DNA of 64,000 nt from Prevotella jejuni (GCF_900187995.1 NZ_FZNZ01000019.1:1-64000); one strand, 5' to 3'. Positions 7,572-18,018 are shown, numbered from the stretch's first letter. Numbers and translations are program-made. Notes: generated by a model not told the origin, from the letters alone.

Positions 7572-9281
7572 ATGACAGAAATGAAAAACTTTTTTTCTAT
7601 TATATGTATGTTAGCTGCTATGCTAACAATATCTTGTAGTAATGATGATGTAGTTAATAATACTGCAAACAAGGTAAATGCTGCAAAAGATATTAAATTT
7701 GAGATTTCATTCAGTGACTATAACACAGATGATACCATTAGTCATGGTACGCGTGCGACTATTGATTCACAAGTACAGAAAACTCAAATTGTTCCTATGG
7801 GGGAAATGATGTATGCTGAAGTTAGTTTACAGCGTGATACTACTAAGACAATTAACAAAGTAGGGAAAGCAATGACACGTGCTTTAACAAATGGCACATA
7901 CACTATTTATGCTTATCAGGGAACAAGTCTTAAAGGTACTTTAAAGGGAACTGTTACAAGTAATGTATTTACCCCTACGAGTAGCAATGAAGAAATTGGT
8001 CTTGAACCAGGTACATATACCTTTGTTTGCTGCAATGAAAAAGTACAGGTTAATGGAGAAACTTGGAGTATTGATCGTAGTGATGTCGAGAATGCACGTA
8101 TAGGTATAGCCAAGAACGTTGTAATTACCCCAACACCAAGGAAACAAAAAGTTGCTTTCCAGATGAAGCATGTTGGAAGCCGAGTTAAAGTTGTTATGCA
8201 AACAGATGGTTTTCCCCCACGTGATGTGACAGGTAATTTCTCCTCTACACTTAATATACCTTCAAAAATCAACTTTAATACATCCACTCAAACTTATGCG
8301 GTAGCAGGAACCGTTCCATTTACAGACAATATTACTTTTACTTATACAACAGGGACTTCTTGGACTAATGCCCCAACAGCTCCAGAAGGTTGGAATGATT
8401 ATTATTATTTTCTTCCAAAAACAAATGGAGCTAATCTAAAATTTACAATAACTGGTGGAACTGCTTATCGATTACCAATTACAGGTCGTTCTGTTACATT
8501 CCCTGCGCTAGCCTCAATGTCCTCGAATGATTCATATCGCTTAGTGATGAAAGTTCACTATAATTACATATACCTTTTCAGTGATGGAACTACCGGACAG
8601 AAGACTGATGCAAACTTCAGTTCTAAAACACCTATAGCAGTGGTAGTGAGCCGCTCTAAACGTATTGCAGCAGCAATAAAAGATATTGACCCTAGTGCGA
8701 TAAGTAATTTTAAATGGGGAAAAGATAATGTAGTTACAACAAATACTGCAAGTGCGACTCTAAGTGACCACCTCTCTGATTTAAAAGGTTACGAATATAC
8801 TTATTCAACAACTTATAGTACTGATGGTATTATAAAAGGAAATGATGCAATAAACTATCCAGCCTTTTATGCTGCAGCCCATTATGACGCTGGTGTCCCT
8901 ATAACAGGAGCTAACATTGGAAAATGGTATTTACCATCTATTGGAGAATGGAATCTTTATTTCAAAAACCTTGTATATCTTATTAATGAAGATGTTGATT
9001 ATGTAGAAAAGCCAGCACCTGGTAGTCTAAATGAAATGTTTTATCCTGACACCTATGCTCTTAAATTTACTAGTCAACGTTCCAAAGGTGCAGGAAAAAG
9101 CCTTTATGCCTCATCTTCAGAGCTTTCTACATCGCAATATTATGCTTATTGTTATGAAAATTTTAAAAACGAATATATGGGTGGATGGTCGATGTTGCAT
9201 ATGTTTGCTAGAAATTATGTGGTTCAAGGGAATAAGAGTAGTGACAGTCGTATGTTTGTCCGCCCTTTTGTTCATTATTGA
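7572..9281 (+). CDS. Fimbrillin-like surface lipoprotein of cassette A
   Basis: This 569-aa predicted lipoprotein has a type II signal peptide ending in L-T-I-S-C22. The start could also be Met4 (7581), which leaves the lipobox intact. The N-terminal half has the beta-rich, threonine/asparagine-rich pattern of FimA/Mfa-type fimbrillins. The C-terminal 150 residues hold G-K-W-Y-L-P-S-I-G-E-W and end R-M-F-V-R-P-F, as in DUF1566/FISUMP-type C-type-lectin-like domains. It probably forms a surface adhesin or pilus-tip component. The order after the leader and small protein, and before an HU-like gene, is shared with cassette B. Unlike B, its C-terminus lacks the NNC-codon-rich, GC-rich signature. 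Confidence 0.75.
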   Translation: MTEMKNFFSIICMLAAMLTISCSNDDVVNNTANKVNAAKDIKFEISFSDYNTDDTISHGTRATIDSQVQKTQIVPMGEMMYAEVSLQRDTTKTINKVGKAMTRALTNGTYTIYAYQGTSLKGTLKGTVTSNVFTPTSSNEEIGLEPGTYTFVCCNEKVQVNGETWSIDRSDVENARIGIAKNVVITPTPRKQKVAFQMKHVGSRVKVVMQTDGFPPRDVTGNFSSTLNIPSKINFNTSTQTYAVAGTVPFTDNITFTYTTGTSWTNAPTAPEGWNDYYYFLPKTNGANLKFTITGGTAYRLPITGRSVTFPALASMSSNDSYRLVMKVHYNYIYLFSDGTTGQKTDANFSSKTPIAVVVSRSKRIAAAIKDIDPSAISNFKWGKDNVVTTNTASATLSDHLSDLKGYEYTYSTTYSTDGIIKGNDAINYPAFYAAAHYDAGVPITGANIGKWYLPSIGEWNLYFKNLVYLINEDVDYVEKPAPGSLNEMFYPDTYALKFTSQRSKGAGKSLYASSSELSTSQYYAYCYENFKNEYMGGWSMLHMFARNYVVQGNKSSDSRMFVRPFVHY

Positions 9282-9318
9282 TGTATGATAATTCCATAAA
9301 TAATTAGAAACAGTAACG

Positions 9319-9351
9319 CTCCGTGGGCTAAAAGGTCTCGAGCCCACGGAG
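9319..9351 (+). terminator. Hairpin between cassette A lipoprotein and HU-like gene
   Basis: An 11-bp perfect stem (CTCCGTGGGCT / AGCCCACGGAG) with an 11-nt loop lies 38 bases after the lipoprotein stop. There is no strong T run, so it may be an mRNA stability element rather than a terminator. Confidence 0.5.
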
Positions 9352-9383
9352 TTATCACAAAGAGAGACCACCTTAATAACAAT

Positions 9384-9854
9384 ATGGCTAATAAACCTAT
9401 TCAATTTATCTTAAAAGAACAGAAGTTGAACATTGGAAAACAGGCTGGGAAGACTGTAATCGTAGCGCGCCCGACGGGTAGGCAGCGTATAGACTTCCGC
9501 AACTTTTGTGAACGTATTTCAAAGTCAACAACCTTTAATGCGCAAGAGGTAGCTGCTGTGCTTAATCTTGCCAGCGAAACTGCTCGTGACATTGTTGCCA
9601 ATGGTGACATCGTAGAGTTTGGCGACCTTGGAACATTGACTCCTTCGTTTAAGAGTAAGGCTGTCTTGAAAGGTGAACAGTTTCGTGCACAACAACACAT
9701 TGAGAAGCCTGTTGTGAAACTTCTTGCCTCTCGTAAGTATTTCACACTGAACGATGTTACCTTTGAGCAGGTAACACCAGGGGAAAAGAAAACAAAGAAG
9801 GAAAAGAAGACAGAGAAAAAGAACGAAAATCCTGGTCCTGTTCCTGCAGATTAA
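9384..9854 (+). CDS. HU-like DNA-binding protein of cassette A
   Basis: This 156-aa protein belongs to the HU-related family common in Bacteroidales. It has an alpha-helical HU dimerisation region (about 30-75) with R-I-D-F-R-N-F-C-E-R-I, then V-E-F-G-D-L-G-T-L, the beta-arm entry typical of HU. The C-terminus is an added lysine-rich tail of about 25 residues ending P-G-P-V-P-A-D. The cassette B HU-like protein has the same kind of tail. It lies 102 bases after the lipoprotein gene on the same strand. A role in binding the nearby palindromes is possible but is only inference. Confidence 0.85.
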   Translation: MANKPIQFILKEQKLNIGKQAGKTVIVARPTGRQRIDFRNFCERISKSTTFNAQEVAAVLNLASETARDIVANGDIVEFGDLGTLTPSFKSKAVLKGEQFRAQQHIEKPVVKLLASRKYFTLNDVTFEQVTPGEKKTKKEKKTEKKNENPGPVPAD

Positions 9855-9890
9855 TAAAGACACAATTCGTCAGTCTAAGATATTCAATGT

Positions 9891-9950
9891 AAAGTTCGCG
9901 AACAAATTCAAAAAAGTTCGCGAACTTTTTTGAATTTGTTCGCGAACTTT
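9891..9950. repeat. 60-bp perfect palindrome with three GTTCGCGAAC units
   Basis: Bases 9891-9920 are the exact reverse complement of 9921-9950. The unit GTTCGCGAAC occurs three times at regular spacing, separated by AT-rich AAATTCAAAAAA arms. It starts 36 bases after the HU-like gene. It could be a bidirectional terminator, a cruciform, or a protein-binding array. Confidence 0.9.
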
Positions 9951-10050
9951 TTTGAGCTTGTCATAGCAATGCGTTTTGGTTAATAAATCACAAGATGTAA
10001 GAGTTTATAGTCGTCTGTCACTTTGAGACATCTAAAAAGAGGTCTTCAGC

Positions 10051-10427
10051 AATTTGGAGTAATACCTTTTGAGATTAGAACTTTGAAAAAAGGTCACACA
10101 GAGAAATGGAGAGTACAGAGTTTTTATATAGCAGAAATCGTTAGGCACAGAGGCACCGTTGGTGCGTGGAGGAACAGAGGATATTTACGAGTTTTATTAA
10201 TTTTTTTGTCTACTTCATTACAAAGTTGTGGCTTGCAAGATTTATTAAAACATTTATAACCAAAGCTGTCAGCAATATGTGTACTACGCCTCTGTCGCTC
10301 TTTGTGCCTTCGGCACCTCCGTGATATTGTCTTTTATGCTTTCACCTCCGTGTTCTCCCCCTCTCTGTGTGCCTTTTATATATAGTAGGCTTACTTTATC
10401 ACTCCATATTTCGGAAGAAGCATTTTT
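10051..10427. repeat. Long palindromic dispersed repeat, copy 1
   Basis: This noncoding element has GTCACACAGAG near its left side and CTCTGTGTGCC near its right, and GAGGCACCGTTGG against CCTTCGGCACCTCC. It would fold into a long imperfect hairpin. Copies 2 and 3 are at 23244-23575 and 24405-24725, and a right-end fragment is at 49663-49750. With the palindrome at 9891 it fills the gap from 9855 to 10455. Confidence 0.75.
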
Positions 10428-10455
10428 TGTCACTTATGCCTAACCTCAAAGTCTT

Positions 10456-13400
10456 TTACCTTGTCAGACTAAGTCTTAGGCTCACACCAAAGTCGTGGGT
10501 GGTAGTAGGATAACTACCAGATGAGAGGAGCGGAGTATTGATCTGCAAGTCGTAGTAGAGGCTGGCAGTAACTAAGCGGCTCAGGGTGTAGTCGCTCAAG
10601 AAAGAGAACTTGAACGCAGTATTACCACTTGAAGCTGCTGATGTCAGCGATGCAATGTCACGTGTGAGCGATGCCTGCTGGCGATAGCTCATGTCAAGGC
10701 GTAGGTTGAGGTCACGGTTCAATCCGTTATTCTGACGAGACGAACTGTTGTCTTGCTGTGAGGAGTCTGATGTCTTTTTCTTCTTACTCTTAGCCACACG
10801 TCGTGTACCATTGTTGAAAAGATTGAAGTCGTTGATTCTATAACCAATACCGATAACCCAGTCTTTTGATGAGGCTTCATTCAACTGTACACTGGTCATC
10901 GAGAGTGATAATACACGTGTCTGGCGATACTCCAAGCGTGCTGTTAGGTTGTTCTGAAGAGTTACATCAACACCTAACAGAGGCGAGAAAGCCTCGTTGA
11001 TACTCACCTGTGAGATGTTATACATCGAACTTGGGATAGGGTTACCCGTAGTTGCATCAGTAATGAAACCGAGTCCGTTCATGTATTCCTGCCATGTACT
11101 ATAGCTCTGATAAGAACCGATAGCAAAGATACTGCGGTAAGCATGATTGATGTTAACACTCTTGAAGAACTGTTCAAAGAATGGCAAGCGTGAAAGACCA
11201 CTGTAACGGATAGACCAGTTAGGCAACAAACTGCGCAGAGAAGGGAAGATGTTGAGTCCGTTTCCACTCATGCTGGTGTATGCATTGAGGAAAGCTGGAA
11301 CCATAACATCTGCACTATACTTATTAACAGCACCTACTGCAGGAGTGAAGTGTCCGCCACCAAACGAAGCAGGGTAGGTTGCATTGTTATATTGTGCCTC
11401 GACACGATTGCGATAACTATCAAGTGACTGCACGAAACGATTAAACGTTGGACTATGATAGCCGTTGTTGGCATTGCCCTGACTTTCGAATGCAGTACCT
11501 AATGATAGGGTTGTCATGGTAAGTGAACCGCTCTGTGTTGTAGGCGTACCCGTGTACATATATTGGATGCTTCGTGAGGTAGTCTGCATACGACTGGCAG
11601 TAAGGTCAACCTTGAAGTCCTTGAATGGTTCAAGTGTCATGCGAATCTGCAAGTCTTCTGTATGGTTAGTGACAGCAGGTGTAGCCACACTATCGTTCAT
11701 AAGCAACCAGTTGTTATCACGTGCCTTACCGATATAATCATCATCAATAAGACCGAAAGCAAAGTCAAGACCTGGTGATAAGGCACCTGTTCCACGTGTC
11801 TGTCCAAAGGCATCACCCACCGTTGGCATAAATCCAGGCAGTGCCATTGCATATTGATCACGATAAGAAATACTTGCCGAACGTACCATCATCAGTGCAC
11901 GTGCCACACATTGTGCGGTCTTATACCAACCCTTATTATCGAGTGGTTCCTTAGGTGTTACGGTAAGTTTCATGCGGATGGCAGAGTCAGTACGATTAAA
12001 GACTTTCAACTGCGTATCACCTACCTTACGATACTTAATCTTGATAGCCTTTCCTCTTTCGTCTTTAGCAGAGACAATAAGGCGTTTTGTATTCTTACCA
12101 TGTGAAACAAGGATAGCAGAATCGGCATTGATAACGATTTCCTTTTCAAAGCTCTTCTGGTTCTTTGGCAGTGCTTTCTTCTTGTCGTCGTCTTTATCTT
12201 TCTCCTTCCTTTCTTTTTCTTTCTTTTCTCTCTCCGCCTTCTTCTGTTCTGCTGTCAGCTTAGGACGAGTTGGGCGAGTACGGTTGAAGCGTTCGTTAGT
12301 CTTCTTTAAGAAAGGTATATGATTATAGAGTCGTTCAAAGTTGAAACTACTATTGATGTTCAAAGCACGGTTATTTGTGATGGTATTACCGAGCGAAGTA
12401 CCATTATCAAGACTCGTTCCACGTACCCAAGTGTAAGATGCAGTATAATTTGCATCAGCATTTACCCAATCAAAGATAGGTAGCAGATTGAGTGGAAGCT
12501 GATAAGAAAGTGTGAAGTTCTGTTGGTAATCGAGTGGAGTACCGAAGTGCTTAATACTTGTCCATACTGAGTCTTTCCATGCCTGATAACGATCGGCATA
12601 GAGGTCTTTATTGATAGGTGTGTAAGGTTCTTCAATCTCAGCGTGTGTCGCACTTTGGAAGTTCATGTGGAGATTGCGTGTCAAGTCCCAACGTAGAGCA
12701 AAGTCACGGTTCCAAAGGAACTGCTCGCTAAAGGTAAGTGGGAGCAGACTGTTCTCAGTTGATTCCATATCACGTTCCTGCAACTCGTAGTAGTTGCGCA
12801 CCATTTCTGTGTTGAAGGTTACGTTCTGTGGAAGCCAGTTCAGTCCGAAGCGTTTGAGGATTTCAAACCATTTCGACCTACTCTTGATAAGACGCTTGAA
12901 AGGTTCCCAAGACTTATATACTGGGGTCCAGTTATAGTTCAATGCTCCGCGCCAGTTGTCTTCATTCTCATAGACCGTTGTCTCACCCGATGTGTGAGAG
13001 TGAGAGTGGCTATAAGAGAATGAGAAGTTGGCAGGGTCGTATGGCATAGGATGGTTCTTCGTCTGAATACCAACACGTACGTTAGACAAAGAGAAGTTCG
13101 TTGTCAGTCGTTTCGTAATGGCAATAGACTCAATAGAATCACGCTCTTGACGGTTTGCAGTACCATCAAGGGCATCCTTCAATTCCATATCCGTGTCGAG
13201 TGGATTATACTTAGGACGACTCTCGCTCTTGGTTACGCTGTAATATAATGGTGCTGAGACCTTTGCTTTGTCAGGGAAGAACTTTCCTAACTCAAGGCTT
13301 GTGGTGACAGAAACATCCGTCTTAGACTCCTGCTGTCGCTCGTTAACACCCTGTTCCAAACCACCGAAGCCATCAGTACTGTGGCTGGCATTGACGTCTA

Positions 13401-16400
13401 CAGTACCGAAGTCAGACAACTGTAGGTTGAGCTGACCTCTTGCTGCCCATCCACCTTCGTTATTAAACTCTCGTAGACGTAGCTCATTCACCCACACCTC
13501 TCCACTCTTCTGACTGCTGGAAAGGTTGCGAACACCAATAATCATCGTCTTCACTTCACCAAGAGTTGGGTTACCCATCACCGTTACTTTGTTAGCAGGA
13601 TGATCGGTGTCGTATACAGAGAAAGCACGGTTATAGCTTGCTGTACCTGCTCCACGTGCCTGATTGCGTTGCTTCTTCACGGAGGTGAGGAGCTTCAATG
13701 GAATATCAAGCATGTTCTCCTCTGGCCATACAATACGTCGCTCTTTCCCTGTGTTTGTATCGTAATGACCTGGAGCTGACAGTTTCAAAGGAATTTCATA
13801 CTCGTAGTAATTGTTCTTGTAGTCAGAACCCAAACGGATGAACACAGCCAACTGGTTATCCGTAAGATTGGTTGTATTCTGTTCAAAGGCGTTAGCGTGT
13901 ACGAACATCTGCAGACGCTTGTACTGGCGAAGGTCGAGGGTTGTATTCTTATAGACAGCCTTTGACTCACCGGGTCCAAGATTGTTGACAACCATAGAGA
14001 GCGCTTGCTCATTCTCCTCGACCAATTGTGGCTGGTTAGGATCTTGTCCACGACGAATACCAGGGGGTAATACATAGTTAACAGGAACCTTGTCGTTATT
14101 CTCTTCAAGGCTCACAGCACTCACTGACATCGTACCCGAGTTGCTTGCAGAGTTGGTAAGATTCTGCTGATACTGACGCCACTTACCACTTACAAGGTCG
14201 AAAGTGCCAAAGCGGAGTACGATGGGCTTGGCAAAACCAGTGAGGAACATACGCATAAAGCGGATGCTGGTAAAGTCGCTGATATTACCCACACGCTTCT
14301 GGAACTCCTCTAAAGGAATACGGAACTGGTACCATGTGACAGGTTCAGATCCACCCTTACGCAGTGGGGCTGAGGCTACACGCTTGTCAACAATGAAGTT
14401 CTGACCTACGACAAGGTCTTGTGGACGAATACTAATATGATACTGGTAGTATTTCTCATATTCGTTCAGCGTATAGTCCTGATTGATATCCTCTACATCA
14501 GGCGTTGTTTTATACGAGGTATCGTAACGCTCGTTGTTGTTGTCATTGTCTGGTGAGTTACCCTGTGGGTTGTTGATGCGCTTATATCGTTCAAGGATAG
14601 AAGCCTTCTTTGCATCCCAATCAGAACCACGGAAATAGTGGTAGTCATCATTGGCAGGGTCTGCCCATATCGAGTCGAAGATAGCCTGATTGGTATTAGC
14701 ACGAGCAGCTGTAAGGAAGTTCTGATAAGAAGCAAACTGCTGTTCTTCCTCATCAGTCAATCCATTAAAGCCGACATCTTGTTTCGCACGACTACCCTTT
14801 GAGGTTGCGAAGGCGTAAGTAATCGTACTTTGTGTTGGTATTTTACCCCATTGTGTAGTTGTCCATGAGTGACTACCATCTACAGGCATACCACTCTCGT
14901 AGAACTTCTTACCATCTTTCAGTACGTCCTCAGATACCTCTCCAAGGTTGATATAGAAGTCACCACCATACTGGTTCGCATTTGGCAGTCGGTTGGAGTA
15001 GATGAATGGGTCGAGCATCCAGAACTCTATATACTCAATGTTAGCTGTCTGGAAGTCGTTAGTATCCAACTTACGCATCATACCTCCCCATGTTCCAGTA
15101 GGATTCGTGAGATGTCCGTTAACGTCAATATTTGGATTGAAGTTATAAGGTCCACGCTCAGAAGGATAGTAAGCGAGGTTGAGAATATTCAATGTAGAGG
15201 TAGAACCACTGTAGTTTCGGTCCCGAATTGGGAACAATTCGGTAACTGGAATCTCACGTACATAGTGATTAGAGAGCTGTTCAAGGTCACTCTTAATGTG
15301 TCCTGGAGTCAGCGAACTACTACGACGAGTGAAGAGTGGGTCGATAGTGTACCATGCCAAAAGACTTCGGTTGAAGCCACTGCGAAGGGTTGTCTTATCT
15401 GAATACTCAGGGAAGTCTGATGGTACACTTGAGATAATCCAAGAGGTTGGCTGACTTACATCGATGGTAGTCTTTGATCCCTCAAAGTCATCGAGATAAG
15501 AAGCATTGTCCTGTGTTCCCTTGCTCTGACCAGCCAATAACTGTGCAAACTCAGCAGAGAAAGTGATATAAGAAGGCTGTGTTACGTGTAGGAATGGAAT
15601 CTTATTGAGCATATTCGTAAGCCACTGACTCTCTTTCTTCCAGTTGATATTCAGTCCCCAAATGGTGTTGTTGAGTGGTTCAGAACCCATATTGACCTTT
15701 GTTGTCAACGGTTGTTCAGAGAGGTGCATGAAGGTACCACCAATCTGGAAGTCCTTCGAGAAGTCGTACTCCCAGTTTACACCAATCATCGTTTTACGCT
15801 CCTGTTGATAAGCACTCTGGCTTTCTAATGATACATTGACTGCTGTACCTGCATCGATAATACTCTGATTAAGGATTGTCACCTCACCAGCACTGTAATC
15901 AACGCTATAGTCAGAACCCTCATTCAAGGTTACACCGCCCGCAGTTACTATTACCGAGCCCTGTGGAACGTTATAGGCTCCAAGGGAGATAACGTTTGCA
16001 GCCGAACCACGATACTGTCCAACAAGGACGAACTTATCTTTCTCGGCAATCTGTTTAGCGATAGTCTTTGTTGAATCGTAAAGTTGTTCGAAAACGTACT
16101 TATTCGCAATAGCTGTAGTAACCCCCTTATCTGTCAATGCTTTCCGAAGTCCATTACCGAAAGGTTCAGCCATAGGGAAGAACACACGTCCGTTGCTGAT
16201 AGTATATCCCTCAACGTAATCAAAATAACCATTGGAATGTGGATTGTTATTGTTATCCAATCGGTCAGCATTGAGAAGTTTGATGAGCGTTTGGTTCTTT
16301 ACTTGCGGTTCTGGAATGTATGACAGATAGACACCTGTCGTATCACTCTGATACTTCACGTCAAGGCGGAACTTATCACGCTCAATGTTAGAAGCAAGGT

Positions 16401-18018
16401 AATAGACGTTCTTCATCATCAAGTCCCAGTTTCCCTGCTTAGGATTATTGCTGGTGTTCTTCAATGACTTGACGAAGAGTGCCTCATTGATATTGGTACG
16501 GTCGCTGGCAAACTCACCCACCTGATAGGTAACGCCACCGTATGTATATTCGTAGGCAATCGCTAATACTTGATCAGTCTGTAGTCCGCTTTTCAGTGAG
16601 ATATAACCCAAGGCATTGTTGACCGTGTATTCAGAACTATTGAGCAGTCGGGCATTTGCCAACTTTTCATAGTCGTTACCACCCACAAGACCTGCGCCAT
16701 CAAGAATACTCGTCACTTGGTCGATGTTACGAGCAGCAGGGTAGGTCTGTGTAATAGTGGTGTATTCTGTATTGGCATTGTTTGTTGGTACGGGTCCGTT
16801 ACCAGTTCCCCACAGATCAGTACGGCTAATCTTCTTGTTTTCACCGAGGTCGGTCAGTGCAACAATGTTTCGCGTGTTACTGGTTGTTCCAGTCTTATTC
16901 GTCACCCATACCTCCACACGATTAATCGTAACACCAGTCTTGAGGTTAGGCAATGACTTCATAGCCGCGTCATAGTTGTCGCGGAAATATTGTGAGAGGA
17001 AGAAGTGATGATTCTCTTCATAATCAGCAGCATCAATCTCAAATGGTGTAAGCTGTTTGCCACCACGTGAACTAACGCTCTTATTAGAACTCTTCTTTTG
17101 TGACAATACGGTCTGTAACTTCAGTTTACCAAACTGCATATCAGTACGAATACCGAAGAGAGCAGATGCTCCTTGTACGAGAGAGTTGTTTGAAGGGAAG
17201 GTAACATTACCACCCTCAACGAGTTTGATAATCTCATCTTCCTTACCTTCATATCTCAGTTTGAAGTTCTGTGTGTCAAAGTCGAAGGTAGCATCAGTGT
17301 TGTAGTTAAGGTTCATGTTCACCTTATCACCCACCTTACCATTCACGTTGACATTGATTTTCTCATCAAAGTCCATTGCCGTTGTCTTACGATTACGGAT
17401 AGGCAGTGATGGGTTATCAATGTTCTTGATGTTTGCGCCGAACTTCAATTCAGCCGAACCCTGTGTCTTAATACGTACACCACCAGGACCGAATATCTTT
17501 TCAGCAGGACCCAATGAGAAGTGCATATCAGTAAAGTCGAACTTATCCTTACCTTTCTCCCTAAGTATCTCTTGGTTCTTTGAACGGTAGTAATCTGTAA
17601 AGCTACGCTTCTCCGTCCACTTCCGATACTCTTCTGGCGTCATCATGATTGGCGCCATCACGTAGGTCTTACCAATCTTATAACCAATGATATAGCGGTC
17701 GAGCGAGTCGTTATACTCCACAGTCTGTCGCATATTCTCTGGTCGTATAAGGTCGGTAGAGTTCTCCTTGAGGTCGTCGTAGGTAATCGGGGTTGTGCGC
17801 TGTACCTTCCAACGAGGATGTAGCAAAGAGTCAGGAATAGTCTCCTCATCGATCTCCACTTCAATAGGCTTCGCTTTCTTAACCGTGTCTGGTGGTGCCA
17901 CCATATAGACGAGTTTAGCAATCGGTGCAAAACCAAGTGCCGAGCGTCCCCAACTCAACAGTCCGATACTGCCGAGAAGTGTGATAATAAGGATGGATAT
18001 GTAATACTTTCTTTTCAA
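10456..18018 (-). CDS. sprA: SprA/Sov, type IX secretion outer-membrane translocon
   Basis: This 2520-aa giant beta-barrel protein is the outer-membrane pore of the type IX secretion system (SprA in gliding Flavobacterium, Sov in Porphyromonas). A hydrophobic signal segment covers residues 5-30. Family segments include F-S-L-G-P-A-E-K-I-F-G-P-G-G-V-R-I-K-T-Q-G near residue 167 and many beta-strand repeats. A lysine/glutamate-rich low-complexity linker lies near 12180-12240. It follows ruvA on the same strand by about 190 bases, an arrangement seen in other Bacteroidetes. Its presence implies that the organism exports T9SS cargo. Length and sequence are typical of the family, with no sign of damage. 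Confidence 0.95.
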   Translation of the reverse strand: MKRKYYISILIITLLGSIGLLSWGRSALGFAPIAKLVYMVAPPDTVKKAKPIEVEIDEETIPDSLLHPRWKVQRTTPITYDDLKENSTDLIRPENMRQTVEYNDSLDRYIIGYKIGKTYVMAPIMMTPEEYRKWTEKRSFTDYYRSKNQEILREKGKDKFDFTDMHFSLGPAEKIFGPGGVRIKTQGSAELKFGANIKNIDNPSLPIRNRKTTAMDFDEKINVNVNGKVGDKVNMNLNYNTDATFDFDTQNFKLRYEGKEDEIIKLVEGGNVTFPSNNSLVQGASALFGIRTDMQFGKLKLQTVLSQKKSSNKSVSSRGGKQLTPFEIDAADYEENHHFFLSQYFRDNYDAAMKSLPNLKTGVTINRVEVWVTNKTGTTSNTRNIVALTDLGENKKISRTDLWGTGNGPVPTNNANTEYTTITQTYPAARNIDQVTSILDGAGLVGGNDYEKLANARLLNSSEYTVNNALGYISLKSGLQTDQVLAIAYEYTYGGVTYQVGEFASDRTNINEALFVKSLKNTSNNPKQGNWDLMMKNVYYLASNIERDKFRLDVKYQSDTTGVYLSYIPEPQVKNQTLIKLLNADRLDNNNNPHSNGYFDYVEGYTISNGRVFFPMAEPFGNGLRKALTDKGVTTAIANKYVFEQLYDSTKTIAKQIAEKDKFVLVGQYRGSAANVISLGAYNVPQGSVIVTAGGVTLNEGSDYSVDYSAGEVTILNQSIIDAGTAVNVSLESQSAYQQERKTMIGVNWEYDFSKDFQIGGTFMHLSEQPLTTKVNMGSEPLNNTIWGLNINWKKESQWLTNMLNKIPFLHVTQPSYITFSAEFAQLLAGQSKGTQDNASYLDDFEGSKTTIDVSQPTSWIISSVPSDFPEYSDKTTLRSGFNRSLLAWYTIDPLFTRRSSSLTPGHIKSDLEQLSNHYVREIPVTELFPIRDRNYSGSTSTLNILNLAYYPSERGPYNFNPNIDVNGHLTNPTGTWGGMMRKLDTNDFQTANIEYIEFWMLDPFIYSNRLPNANQYGGDFYINLGEVSEDVLKDGKKFYESGMPVDGSHSWTTTQWGKIPTQSTITYAFATSKGSRAKQDVGFNGLTDEEEQQFASYQNFLTAARANTNQAIFDSIWADPANDDYHYFRGSDWDAKKASILERYKRINNPQGNSPDNDNNNERYDTSYKTTPDVEDINQDYTLNEYEKYYQYHISIRPQDLVVGQNFIVDKRVASAPLRKGGSEPVTWYQFRIPLEEFQKRVGNISDFTSIRFMRMFLTGFAKPIVLRFGTFDLVSGKWRQYQQNLTNSASNSGTMSVSAVSLEENNDKVPVNYVLPPGIRRGQDPNQPQLVEENEQALSMVVNNLGPGESKAVYKNTTLDLRQYKRLQMFVHANAFEQNTTNLTDNQLAVFIRLGSDYKNNYYEYEIPLKLSAPGHYDTNTGKERRIVWPEENMLDIPLKLLTSVKKQRNQARGAGTASYNRAFSVYDTDHPANKVTVMGNPTLGEVKTMIIGVRNLSSSQKSGEVWVNELRLREFNNEGGWAARGQLNLQLSDFGTVDVNASHSTDGFGGLEQGVNERQQESKTDVSVTTSLELGKFFPDKAKVSAPLYYSVTKSESRPKYNPLDTDMELKDALDGTANRQERDSIESIAITKRLTTNFSLSNVRVGIQTKNHPMPYDPANFSFSYSHSHSHTSGETTVYENEDNWRGALNYNWTPVYKSWEPFKRLIKSRSKWFEILKRFGLNWLPQNVTFNTEMVRNYYELQERDMESTENSLLPLTFSEQFLWNRDFALRWDLTRNLHMNFQSATHAEIEEPYTPINKDLYADRYQAWKDSVWTSIKHFGTPLDYQQNFTLSYQLPLNLLPIFDWVNADANYTASYTWVRGTSLDNGTSLGNTITNNRALNINSSFNFERLYNHIPFLKKTNERFNRTRPTRPKLTAEQKKAEREKKEKERKEKDKDDDKKKALPKNQKSFEKEIVINADSAILVSHGKNTKRLIVSAKDERGKAIKIKYRKVGDTQLKVFNRTDSAIRMKLTVTPKEPLDNKGWYKTAQCVARALMMVRSASISYRDQYAMALPGFMPTVGDAFGQTRGTGALSPGLDFAFGLIDDDYIGKARDNNWLLMNDSVATPAVTNHTEDLQIRMTLEPFKDFKVDLTASRMQTTSRSIQYMYTGTPTTQSGSLTMTTLSLGTAFESQGNANNGYHSPTFNRFVQSLDSYRNRVEAQYNNATYPASFGGGHFTPAVGAVNKYSADVMVPAFLNAYTSMSGNGLNIFPSLRSLLPNWSIRYSGLSRLPFFEQFFKSVNINHAYRSIFAIGSYQSYSTWQEYMNGLGFITDATTGNPIPSSMYNISQVSINEAFSPLLGVDVTLQNNLTARLEYRQTRVLSLSMTSVQLNEASSKDWVIGIGYRINDFNLFNNGTRRVAKSKKKKTSDSSQQDNSSSRQNNGLNRDLNLRLDMSYRQQASLTRDIASLTSAASSGNTAFKFSFLSDYTLSRLVTASLYYDLQINTPLLSSGSYPTTTHDFGVSLRLSLTR

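Noticed and set aside
10023..10259. 78-aa ORF
   Set aside because: It lies largely inside the long palindromic dispersed repeat and has no coding look.
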